DNA from: Liopterus haemorrhoidalis
Lineage: Eukaryota; Arthropoda; Insecta; Coleoptera; Dytiscidae
Direction of reading: 5' to 3'
Assembly: GCA_963971575.1 (NCBI GenBank)
Contig: OZ020619.1
Location: 22,574,813-22,638,812, forward strand
DNA: 64,000 nt
Positions within the stretch are counted from its first letter, which is position 1. Each line of letters starts with the position of its first letter. Both the position numbers and the translations under genes were made by a program. The notes beneath the pieces are model-generated. The model did no database searches. It saw nothing but the letters and a program-made list of their open reading frames with translations, and was not told the origin of the DNA. This document shows, piece by piece, positions 24,265-36,700 of the stretch.

Positions 24265-24743
24265 GACTTACAGTCCGGCTATCTTAAGCTGGCCGGTTGT
24301 ACAGTAGCCAGAAAAATAGGAGGGGGTGTCGTTAGTATTCGTGTATCATTTGTGCGACAGTTACTCGAAAATGAATTTTCAAAACTAAGTGGGAAGCGCT
24401 CGTGTGTTAGAGAGTCAATTGTGCGTTTCTTCGATTGTACTCGGGTGCCGCAACTTATGTCTCATTCACTCATATCTCGCCAGCTTCAAATAACTGAACA
24501 ATGAATAATGACAAAGCAAAAAATGACAAATGCTAACAACAAACCAACAATAACAAGAGCCAACAAAACTGTGGTGGAATAACAAGTAATAGAATTCTTT
24601 TCTATTGTTGACAAAATAAAAAAAAAATAAATAAAATCAATAGATACTTGGTAACCGCCAATAGAATTTTTATTGGCAATAATTATCGTAAACCCACCAC
24701 TAGAATATGTCAGCAACTACAGGCGGACAGGCAACTACAGCAA
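24265..24743. other. unassigned insertion between the RTE halves
   Basis: It begins with a short GC-richer piece (GTCCGGCTATCTTAAGCTGG) and continues AT-rich up to the TA MITE. No terminal repeats identified. Confidence 0.3.
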
Positions 24744-25128
24744 AAGTTTAGGCGGAACTAAATAGGAATTTCGTTCTTTTAGGTTGTCACGAGCAGGGAC
24801 CTTGCTTGGGCTATTTCATGTTTCACGTTTGGTATGTGAAAATTTAAAATTCTAACAGAGAATCCATGGAAACGAATAATATTTATTAAAAATTTTAATT
24901 CCTTTTTACATATGTTGAAAACAAAAAAATAAATAAATGGGATATTTTTATTAAGAATGACAAAAAAATTAAAATGCAATGAAACGGGCATTTTATAATG
25001 ACAATCAATTTAATCTAGAATTTGCAATGTGAGTATGATTTACAAAGCTTAAACCTAGTCCAAAAGTCCGAATTAATAGATAAAAATTACTAGATTTCAA
25101 AATCTAATTCCGCCTAAACGTTTGGAAT
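24744..25128 (+). mobile_element. TA-flanked MITE family V, copy 1
   Basis: Inverted ends with GTTTAGGCGGAACTA at the left and TCCGCCTAAACGTTTGGAAT at the right. The internal blocks GGCTATTTCATGTTTCACG and ATGATTTACAAAG recur in the copies at 26208 and 53739. No transposase. Confidence 0.8.
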
Positions 25129-25615
25129 AGCTTATACATTTATCTGAGCCAGTAAATTGAAAGTAAAAACAATAGCAGCATCGAAATCCAAAGGCGTAAT
25201 TGCAAGAATTGGAATAAATTTGGATTTCTACCATTCCTAAAAAACAAAAAAGTGCCACTCACAATTAAAACAAAAATAGTAGATACCTGTTATAACATTC
25301 AAATATCAAACATAGCCGTTAACAAAGAAACAGATTGGAAAACCACTAAAGTTTGTCAGAGAGCACTAGAAAAATAAATCTTAAAGGTAAGTAAGAAAGG
25401 CAGATTTAGAAACACAGAACTCAGAAGCAAAACAAAAATAAGACACATTATACAAATATACAAAAGTCTAAAATGGAAATGGACAGGCAACAACAATGGA
25501 CCACACAATGAGAACAAAGGATGACAAATGAAGTAAGAGGATACAGTGAGGAAGATAAAATAAAAGATGGAGAGACGAATTCTCCAAATATAATAAATGT
25601 TGGCCCAAAAGGTAT

Positions 25616-26207
25616 TTTTTATTTTATCTTAATGTGTTACTAAAAATTCATAACTATTAGTTAAGTTTATTTTTATACAACAAAGCAAATTTTAAATTAG
25701 ATGTTAACAGCAGAAGGAGTGCAATTGCTTCTTTGTACTTCCCTGGCTGCACCACTGTGGAGTGGTTTTAGGGGTGGTCATGTAATGCGTACGCTCTTGA
25801 AGTAATAATAGATTTTGAAAAAATTGAGCCAACATTCTTATTCAGTTCCTGGCGTTTTTTAATATGAAGAAGTTTTGGGAACTCTTTATCTAACTGTATT
25901 TTTCCTATAAAGGCCACTATTTTTACTACGCGAATTTGCACTACACCATTTTTTTGGAACGTATAATTATTGTAGCAGAATTAATTATAATATAATTTGT
26001 TTTATACTAATTAACGCGGCCTATATTAGTTTCTTAAGGTTATAAAACGATTAAATACGGAAAATCACCGCATGCCACTTGTACAGGTTATACCAGAAAG
26101 ATTTATGGTCGAAATACAACTCGCCTGTGCTGCTGGGTCCAAATAGTGAGTGTTTAGATTGCATTTATTGCCAATATGGCACTAGTTGTTCATGTTTAAT
26201 GAGGATA
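25616..26207. other. no recognisable feature
   Basis: AT-rich; no ORF, inverted repeat or splice-consistent coding block was found. Confidence 0.4.
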
Positions 26208-27088
26208 TAGTCTATTCCGAACGCTTAGAGGAACTAAAAGAGTTAACATTTTTTAAATTGTCATGAGAAAAGAGCTGGTTTAGGATATTTCATGTTGGCA
26301 TGTCAAAATTTAAAATACTAACCACGGAAACGATATAAAATAGAAAATATACATGGGGGGGGCAAAATTGTATTAAAGCCGCATTCAGAGCTCTTTAAAT
26401 TAATACGGTGTGACTTATGTTTTTATACATTGTTTTAACGTTCTATGTAGTGTTTACAGCTGATACAAATTAGTGTGTTACGAATAGCCCGACTGTGCCG
26501 ATTTGTGTGTCTTTAAACCAACTACGATGTCTTCGTAAAATGCTTATTATTTATTTCTGTTTTTATAATTCTGCTGTCCTAGATTTTAACTAACTAAACC
26601 AACCTAATTACCTAAATTGATCATATTAACTGTCCTTTGTAATTTTCAGCAAGATTTATTAATGATGACATTTTGTTGGGTTATGTAAAGGCATACAATA
26701 TCTACGATGTTTGTGATAGACTGAGATAGTCAATGTGTTTATATGTATGTCTCATTAAAACATCTCACTAGCTATAATTTTAGAAAATTATCCACAACGA
26801 ACAACGTATTAAATTTATAGGTCTGAACGGTTGCACGTCTTACCATATAACAAACTCGTAGTGACAATAAACAGAGTACAAGCTACAGTCTATAAGCTAT
26901 TGATTTAAGAGCTCTGAATGCGGCTTAAGAATGTCACAAGAAATCAAAATGTAATGAAAATGACATTTTATAATATTCAGTGTAAGTATGATTTACAAAG
27001 TTTAAACAAAATGGGCAAAAGCCCAATTCAATCGTTAAAGTTACTAGATCTCAAAATCTAGTTCCGACTAAACGTTTAAAATAGATTA
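26208..27088 (+). mobile_element. TA MITE family V, copy 2, interrupted by a family T MITE
   Basis: Left part 26208-26376 (TCTATTCCGAACGCTTAG, then ATTTCATGTTGGCATG) and right part 26926-27088 (ATGATTTACAAAGTTTAA, then TCTAGTTCCGACTAAACG) together match copy 1. The family T MITE occupies the gap. Confidence 0.8.
26377..26925. mobile_element. TTA MITE family T, copy 3, nested in family V copy 2
   Basis: Ends AGCCGCATTCAGAGCTCTTT and, inverted, AGCCGCATTCAGAGCTCTTA, flanked by TAA (26374-26376, 26926-26928). The body matches the other family T copies. Confidence 0.85.
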
Positions 27089-27523
27089 TATGCAATATGT
27101 TACATTACAATACCGTAGAAATACAATAAATCACAAATGACCTCGGCCATATAATGTTTCTGGTAAAGTCCATTTCTTTACGCGATGCGGTATTATGTTA
27201 TTTTTTTCACGTTGGATAAATGCGCAAAATATGAGTTTAAATTTTAAATGTCAAATCTGATCATCAATTGTCAAGCTCTAAAAAAACATTTTAAATGATA
27301 AGCTATGTTTAACTATACATTTTTATAAAAGCCTAATATACAATGTTAAAACTAGTCATAAATCTTTCAATCATTAAAAGTCACCAGATTTTAAAATCTA
27401 GTTCCGCACAGTGCAAAGAAATCGACAATACGCTCTGTATAACATTGCTGGTAATTATAACTAGGTGTACCCTAAAAATGCCCAGAACGAAGGTTGTGTG
27501 GTCTATAATAGACCGAAACTATG
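27089..27523 (-). other. raptor 3' flank, probable UTR
   Basis: Directly downstream of the raptor stop. It holds a fragment of family V (TTTTAAAATCTAGTTCCGC at about 27387-27407). The polyadenylation site could not be placed. Confidence 0.4.
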
Positions 27524-27719
27524 TCACCTCTTCTGATCGATGCAATATACATAAACAGAACTGTCATTGGTACCTGCAGCCAGCGCCACGCGATGCGGAT
27601 GAAAAACAAGACATGCTGGTTGAGCTCGATGACCCACGATGAATCCCTCGTAAATTTTAATTGTGTTTAGAGTTTGGCCAGATAAATTATGAATATTGAT
27701 AAATGGAGTTGCAGAACCA
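27524..27719 (-). CDS. raptor: raptor last coding exon with stop
   Basis: Acceptor TTCTTTTTCAG. One base completes Cys, then [49 protein letters not shown] and a stop. This is the terminal WD40 strand set of raptor, ending at a family-typical position. No clear AATAAA on the minus strand was seen in the next 400 bp, so the 3' UTR end is undefined. Confidence 0.94.
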
Positions 27720-30700
27720 CTGAAAAAGAAGAAAGAAAACAAAATGAAGTACTAAAGTTGATATTCCATTACATAAAAACAAAATATTGTTTTAAAACAG
27801 GTCTCAATATTCATGGAATCCAGCGTTCTTGGTTATGGTTGTGATAGTTATTTGTTTAACTAGACAGAGAAGTTGCAGTTTACTGCGGTAGTTTATAGAC
27901 GAGGCGAAGCCATGGTTTTGCAATCAGACAAGGAAGTAAAACTGCATTTCTGCCGCGTAGAACATATATTTTTTTCGCCCATAATTTCAAATTTACATGA
28001 ATTTTATAATAGACCATATTTAATGTGACGTCACATACTGTGCTGCCATCTGACAAAGGTTTCCTTCGGATTTTTTTTTTTGTCACCTTAATTTTATGAT
28101 TATTTTCAATTTTGGAGCAAAAGATACATATCTTTGATAAGTATGCACAAATATATACAGTTCAGATACTTTATATTATAGAATAATGTTTTTATAAACA
28201 TATAAATAAGGATTCGATGATATATTTATAGGTTACGTTTTTAAATATGAAAATCGAAATATATTTAGTACAGTCTGTTCCAAACGGTTAAGCGGAACTA
28301 GTGCTGTAATAAGAAACAGCCAGCTAGAATTTTACGCTGAATTAAGAAACGGTTTGCTAGATTTGTGCTTAGTTCTAGCGCTGAATTAAGAAACATGCCA
28401 TTATTGTTCCTTCATATCATTTAGAAATGGTAGACAGACTTATTGCTATGTTCCTTGCCATAATAACAATTATTAAGTATTTTTTTAAAAATTAAGTTGC
28501 AAAAATAATGACATTAAATTATAATGTATAAAATAAGAATTTTAATAAATAAATATTGATTGAAAACAGAATTTCTACTACCAAAATGCAATTTAAAAAA
28601 AAATGCTCAGTTAAATAAAAGAAAACGAATCGCTAGGCGGCAGCACGGAAGCCTATTTTGTGACATATTTACTAGAGTACGTTCAGAATAACTTCATGCC
28701 AGGGCATCATAAAATACGTCATCAATGCTGCGCGAGACAACAGCTGATTACATAGACGTACATAAGGGTTTCTGCCTTGTCAATTGTTGTGAATACCAAA
28801 CAAACAAAATCATTTATTTGAAATTAATTTTTGTTCTCGTTTTAGTACACGGCATATAATCTGTCTCAATTTGTAATACGAAACTAGATATGGTTAGTTT
28901 GGTGACTGTTACGGTGTAAACAGACTTTGGCGTATCCGTGTGAACCAATACTATGATAATATTATAAATGTATTGTCAATATACAACATAAAAAATGAAC
29001 TTTTCCTGTTAGTTCCGTATTACAAAATGAGACAGATAATACCTGAAAACGTACGAGAAATAAATAATAATATATTTTTGTGTATAAATGTATCAATTTT
29101 ACCCTGTAAATGCAAATTATATATAAAGCCCATATGTAACAGTTTTTAATTATTGTAATTGAAGTAAAAGTGGAAAAAAGGAAATGGATGTGGATATATA
29201 AGTCATATTATAAAAAGAGAATAAAATAAGATCACCACACAAACATTTGATTGAAACCCGCAACCCAGAAAATGAGCAGTCGTAGCATAACAATCTACTA
29301 ATTTTTAAAAATTAAGTATAGTGTAACAAATTAAGTGAAATCTTGGAATAAAGTTAAAACACTTCCCCAGAATAGGGTTGGATGGGGCCCTCTGTACCCA
29401 TGCAGTAGAACGAACATTATGTATGTAACAGTTTATACATTGATAAATTCCATTTTAATAATTTTCTGTATATAATCTGAGACATTTATAATAATTTTTC
29501 ATAAATTTAGCGACATTGTTTATGACTCTCGGTTGGCTCCGAATTGGCATACCTTGGAAGCCCAATCTTTTTTTTGCGTCATTTTCACAAATAACAATAA
29601 TAATAACACACAAATATAACAAAAAATAACAAACAACAAAATTTAACACAGAAAATAAACAACAAAATTTAAAAAAGAAAACAAAAACGGAATTAAGCAA
29701 TCAAAATCGAAATATACGCGTCAAGAACAGATCAAAGTAAGTGACGCCACTGAAATGTATAAAACCAGCTGTCGGTAATGACATTGACGAAATTTGGTTT
29801 CTGCGCAACCCAGTCGGTAATATAGACCTGGCATGAAGTTATCCTGAACGTCTCTAATATGGTCTATTATAAATATTTCATATTGTTGATGGCTATGGAA
29901 ATGTTATATGGTTGTTTATTATGTAAACAATCAATTTCACGTTTATAGATTATTTAAATTTATTTGCTGACCGCCGTAGCGTACTGGTAACACATCTGCT
30001 CTGCGTTGCTAAGGTCTCGGGTTCGAATCCCGTTCAATTTTTCACAAATAAGAATTGTCCTGGCTAATTGCCAAAGCAGCAAAGGCCATTAAAATAAATA
30101 ATAATAATAATAATAATAATTTTGTGATGGATAGTGACGAAGAAATTCTTACTCCACCCAAAATTATGGATTCACCAAAAAATGTAGTATTAAATTTAAA
30201 AATTAAAAAATATTATTAATATTATAAATTATTAATATTATAAATATTAGACCTGGCATATTTCAAAATTTTTCCGATAAGTCTTATTTCCACAGAAACT
30301 ATTTTGCTGCCCAGGCAGTGAAATGTCATACAAGAAATATCACAGTTAGTGATAGATATCACAATTAGTGATAGTTAGTGTTATACTAGCGTCGGCGAAT
30401 CAACGCAGTTACCTCACACGACGAAACATACGACTGTATTGTCTGGAACAATGCAATTGTTTGTTACGTCGTGTGACGTAACTGCGTTGATTCGCCGACG
30501 CTAGTATAGATATTTCACGTCCATAAAACGCAACTTTTAAAGTCAATCTGCGAAAAATAAATAACCATATATTCCGTAGCACAAACCAAACTTTTTTTCC
30601 TAATAATTCGCCTCAAAGTTGAGGAGTGCCTTAATAAGTAGATAAGATTGCAATTTCAGATGTTAATAATATTTCCCCAAAAAAATACCCACAAATTATT

Positions 30701-33700
30701 AAAAATAAATAATTAAAATATTCAACAGAAAAATTGTCCAATATTGAATTTGGGCACATAACAATAGACCATAAGAAAAATGCCTTAACACTGAAATGAA
30801 TTTTTATTTGACTTATTTTAATGATCTATTTTTGCGGCTTATTTAAATTTGAACCAGTTTATAGTTAGCTTTTTAAAATGTTACTGAATTTTTCTGATAA
30901 ATATATGGAATTTTCTAATATTTACTAGCCAAAGTTTTAACATTTACTTCCTCGTCCGAAAATAAGGTACACATTACTTAAAAAAATGTGGGATTAACGA
31001 AAGTAATATCATCTTGATCTTTTTTAGTTTTTATTTCTAAATAAGTGGTTGCTAGGCAACTAATAAACAAATGGCGCGCAAAACTATTTTTGTACACGTC
31101 AATAGTAATTCACAGAAAAAAAAAAAAAAAAAACGGCGTATTTTACACAAACTAAAGGGACACCCACTGTTCTAACAAAATGGCGAATTTTCATCAAAAT
31201 TATGTTGAATTGCAAGGAAGAAGATCCAAATCTACTTCAATGTTAACCACTAAATAGACCAGATATTAATGTATTGGATCTTGGCCTTTTCAATTCTATA
31301 CAATCCTTACAACATACAACTTCACCGAATACAATTAACGAACTGATTGCGTACAAAATGTATTTAATGCATTAAACATACAAACTCTTGATAATGTTTT
31401 TCTAACATTGCAAACTTGTCTAGAAGCAACCATGTTAGCAAAAGAAGGAAATTACTATAAGATTCCACACATTCTTAAGGCAAAACTTCATCGAAAGGGA
31501 TGATTACAAACAATATTATCATGTTCCATACAAGCTGGGGAGACAGCCACGTCCTTGTTAAATTAAAACTTTTTGTATAATTCTTTGTTTTACTAGATAT
31601 TTGTAACTATTTCATAAATATTATGTATATATTTTCGGAAAAGAAAAAATCAAAATGTATACCATATGTTCGGACGAAGTATTACTTTATAAACGATGTT
31701 AATTCACTTTTTGTTATTTTTAATTTTTAATAATAAATTTTCAAATGGCGTGCTAACACTATAGGTTATCCCAAGCCCTTAAGCGGTACCAAATAGAATT
31801 TTAATTTTCTTAAGATGTCACGAGCTAAGTTTTTAATGTTTGAAGTTGGCTTTTGTTAAATAAAATGACCGAAAGCTTCAATCAAATGTTAACAGTTACT
31901 AGAATTCAAAATCTAGTTCCGCTTAAACGAAACAAACAGGCTATATGTTGTAAAACTTACCATGCATAGATATCTGCGTTTCTGTGTACCGACAAAGCCG
32001 TCATATCATTGGAAACTTGACAAACTGACACTGAACTATTTTGTCTTACATCAAATATCCTCACATCACCTCCCATGCTGAAAACAGAGTACATTATTTT
32101 AGAAACAAATGATGTGAAGTTATATTCTGTTCAGTTAGAAGGTTCATGTCTTGACAACCATGTCTTGACACAAATTTCGAAAAAAAACGAATCAAATCAG
32201 CTGACAAGTTTCGAATAAGTTTTTCTTAAACTTATTCGAAACTTGTCAGCTGATTTGATTAGTTTTCATTGCTGTCCGCAACCCGTACACCCTCCTTCTT
32301 TCATTAGAATCTACTGACACGACTACTCCACATCCACACACGTAAAAAAAAATAATAATAATAATAAAAATAAATAAAATTCATTTTTGTTCGTGCAACT
32401 ACAGTCCCGGGTATTATTATTAGAACCACCATATTTTTTCACCATTCATTACATCAGCATTCTATTATGGCTCATTTATTTTAATATAATCATTTAAATT
32501 TTGTTCTATACAGTCAGCGCTCACTCAACGTACGTCCATTTAACGTACGTTCTATGTTACGTACAGGTATATTATGGCAATATATCCGCACGAATTATGA
32601 ATCTGCAAAAATGCTACTGAAATTCATCGCGAGTTGTGTAGTGTTTATGGTGAAGACGTTATGTCAAGGCCAATGGTTTCTCGTTGGCGTTAATCATTCA
32701 TTGAAGGGAGAACAACATTACACGATGAACAACGAAACGGTCGCCCCTCCACTTCCAGCACCGCGACTGTTGTCGAAGATGTTCGAAGGGCCATTGACAC
32801 CGTAGCATGTATGTACATCAGTAGCATTTTTATTTTTTGCCGTCAAAAAACGAATTACACCACGAACTTCGCAATCGGCGGTAGGAGCAAGTGGAGTCTC
32901 CATAGTGACTGGAGCCTGACAGTCGGATCATCGACGCACGCGCATATAAATTTTACAGTGCTGCCCCTACACCCAGAAGCTAATTCCCTGAGACTCCCAG
33001 ACTTTTCCCGCCAACCACACGGTTTAAAAAAATTAGTGTAACTTACTTTCGAGTCGACCCTCGTATTAAAAATTATTTAAAATGTCACTTTCTTAATAAT
33101 GATCATATGCAACAAATCTGATTTGTTCTACAGCGTAAGGATTATTTTTAAATGGCATTTAAATTCTGTAATACACTATAAAAGTAACCAAAATAACCAG
33201 ATCTGGTGTGTCCTTACAAAAGTGAACAGCAAATAACCAATATTGTAATTTGACAAGTCCTAGTATAAGTAGCTAATTTCATGAAAAACGATAACAATAC
33301 CGGTATTGATACTACGAAACGATACCAATTTGGGAACAACAATTTTTAACGTACAGACAGTTAGATCTCAGTATAAGGGTTTCTTAATTATACCTCCGAA
33401 TCCTAAAAATGACATGAAGTGTGATTTTTTACTCATTTCAAGATTTCGTTGGTAATTAGTAAGAGACATCAGAATATTTTTTTAAGTCTGTTCATTTAGG
33501 CATTAAAATAACTTACCTTCCACTAATAATTTTATCACCACGCATTTGTAAACCTAAAACTCGGGAAGAATGCTCCCTCCATGTTTTAATTCTAGCTTCA
33601 TTTGAATTTAATCTTCGGTCAAATAAACGAACAGAACCATCAGCACAACCAATAGCAATAAGTCCGTTTTTACTTCTGTGATAACTCTCACACGTTCCCA

Positions 33701-36700
33701 TTTCATTCTTCATAACCAGACCTTCGTCTTCGGGCGTAGATACCCTTGTGTCACAATCGGAAGTGTAAATGTTACTTGGCATACCAGCGTATGTTGCGTC
33801 AACACAAGTGACACTACAATTTGCCCCAGTGGGTATGTCATAATCTTTAAGTTCTCTTTCAGCATCCCACAACCGAATTAAACGAACATCACCAGTTGTA
33901 ATCACAGTCTGAGTCCATTGTTCCCAAGCCATTATGACACTCGCGTTTGCTAAAAATAAGTTTTCGTTATTTTCACATATTTTACATCTTAAGCTGCGTT
34001 CAGAGTTCTTAAATTAGTCGACTATAGGCTATGACTTGTGCAATGTTGATTGTTACTAACAAGTTTTGTTATATGGTAACGCGGACAATCGTTCAGAGCT
34101 CTAAATTTAATACGTTATACGTTGTCGATAGTTTTCCGAACTTATAGTTTGTGAGTTGTTTTAATGAGACAGACATAAACACATTGGCTATCTCGGTCTA
34201 TATCGGAGAGAACGTTTACACCAGGGCTGCCCAACCAGTCGATCGCAGCGTGATTTTAAGTAGATCTTTAGTTTTGCTTTCATGTACTTAAAAATACATT
34301 TTATAAATATAAAGAAAAAAATTAAAACAATTCTTATTTTTTCCATTAATTCAGGGCCACCGTAATACATTGATTGCCATGGGGGTGACCAGCAAAGAAA
34401 TTCAAATTAAAACTAATAACGATAAACTTGGAGATACGTGACTGGCAAGATGTTGGTCTGACACAATGTAATATATAATTTTCCGTAAGGAGACCAGTAA
34501 TCGCACATCAAAAAACCACCAATTTATAAAAAGACACCGAAAAAAAATATTATCTTAACATATCCTAACCAACAAAACTTAAAAACAAAGAACCATTTTC
34601 TAATCATCTTGCATAAAATTCGTTGGCGATTAATGTGTTAACTGTCGGGCTAAAAATACAACCTTGGAGGGCCTATGAAGAATCTTCATAAACATTTCTT
34701 TTTAATTTTGTTTTGCGTATTAGATTATTTTTACTTGTAAAAAAAAACTAATAAAATTGTAATAAGTAATGCATTTTTTCAAAATTTTCTTCCCAGGGGA
34801 GGACACCCTCACCCGTGAGGGCACTCCATGCCCCCCGGTGGCGGGGTACGCGTTCTGATCGATCGTGGTAACAATATATATAAAAAAGTAAACGCCAAAT
34901 ATAACAAGGTTGAACAACCCTGGTTTACACTATATGCCTTTACATAACCTAACAAAATGTCATCGCGCCGATTACAACAAATATCGCCCAAAATTACAAA
35001 GACGAACAGTAAATATAATTTAGGTAATTAGGTTAGGTTTAATTGGTAAAACCTGGGACAGCAGAATCAAGAAAACTATAATAGAAAATAAACATTTTAC
35101 GAAGCCACCGTAGTTGGTTTAAAGACACACAGATGTCGCACTATTCGTAACGCACTAATTTCCATAGCTGTAAACGCTGCCTTAAACGTTAAAACTATCT
35201 ACTAAACTTATTTACTGCGCACAATGCACAGTCAACTAATTTAAAGAGCTCTGAACGCAGCTTTATAAATTAAGAGAACCTTGAACAGTTTATGGTAGGG
35301 TATCTAAAATATCTAGGGCAGGGATTCTTAAACTTATGTAGTCCGAGGACCCCCTCTTGAACAACATTTTTTTTTTGCGGACCCCATCCCAACCCTAGGC
35401 CTTTTACTTCGTTCTTGAGACTTAATTTCTGGCTCATAGGTACTACGTTGTAATAAATATTGGTAAAATTGTATCGCTGGTTATTTTAATAAATGGTCTT
35501 GTGCATTTATAAAGGAATATTTTTACTAGCAAAATTAATAAAAATAGCAATAAAAAGAATAAAAAAAGTTACAAATTATAATACGTTAAACTCATACAAA
35601 CATTTCTTGGACAAATATTGGTCAAAATAGATCATAATATGATTTCTGTAAACAATTTGCAGTTAAATAAAAATAATTACATTTTTACTAATTATTGTTT
35701 AGTTACGTCAATAACTAGTTAGATAACAACAAATACAAAAGTCTTGATCATGTAGGATTTTTATTAAATGATTTATTTGAATAAAAGCGAAAAGTTGAGG
35801 GATGTAACGTTATGTCAAAATTGTTTCGCGGACCCCCAGGGGTCCGCGGACCACAGTTTAAGAACCGCTGATCTAGGGTATGTAAAGAAAATTTGATTCA
35901 ATTCCTGTTTGTAAGAGACGAAAAAAAGAAAAAAAAGTAAGAAGACGCGCAACCAGAGGTGGCCTCATAGGCTTGACCTCTGCACCCTCCTTAAACATTT
36001 CATATTACACGTTTTAAGGAACGCATTTTTAATGTAGCTGAATGATTGATACGAGAGTCAATCAAATATAAACGAGCCTTTCTCGGCTGAGCGGCAGGAA
36101 AGTCAACAATGTGTGCTCTGGCGGTTGGGGTCCTCAGGTAGGGATTCGTAGAGAGAGAAAACCAGCCCAATCGGTTTATTTAATGTCATATTTAGTAGCC
36201 CTTGCGAGGAATGTGAAGAGTGTGCCAGTCTCTGTTGCGCAACACATTATTATAAAGTTTCTAACCCGTGAAAACGTGAAACCAGCCGAAATTCACCGCA
36301 GTTCCAGTTCGGGCAAGATACCCTTTCATGGCCAAGGGTAAAAGTTTGGTCCAACGAGTTCCAGCAATGCTGTGAACTAGTTGAAAATCAAAGTCATCCT
36401 CGCCGGCCTCGCACCATTGTGACTTATGAAAACATTGCTCGTGCTTGTGAGTTAATGGAACGGGATCGACGATTAACAGTGCTTGAAATTTCGGAGGAAC
36501 TTGGTGTCAGCTGTGGAAGTGTCCAATCAATCTTCCGAAAGCACTTGGGCTTCAAAAAAATCTCATCACGTTGGGTTCCAAAGCAGCTGAGTGATGATCC
36601 ACATAGCAGATCTAACGCAACATAAACTGGTGGATATGCACTGGCAAATGTTTGAACATCCACTTTATAGTCCAGGCTTATGGCTATGCGATTACCACAT

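Larger units (their letters stand above)
23920..25615 (+). mobile_element. RTE-type LINE remnant in two pieces
   Basis: The first piece (about 23920-24264) reads ALYKQGIPMSYINI-like, then RGIKLGDPITSDLFIRTLQK and RFVHDIIIN, where the usual ADD catalytic motif is decayed to VHD, then MLCALNKAGMS. The second piece (about 25140-25615) reads DWKTTKVCQRALEK, KGRFRNTELRSKTKIRHIIQ and LKWKWTGNNN, the C-terminal region of RTE endonuclease-reverse transcriptases. They are separated by about 870 bp that includes a TA MITE. Confidence 0.75.
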
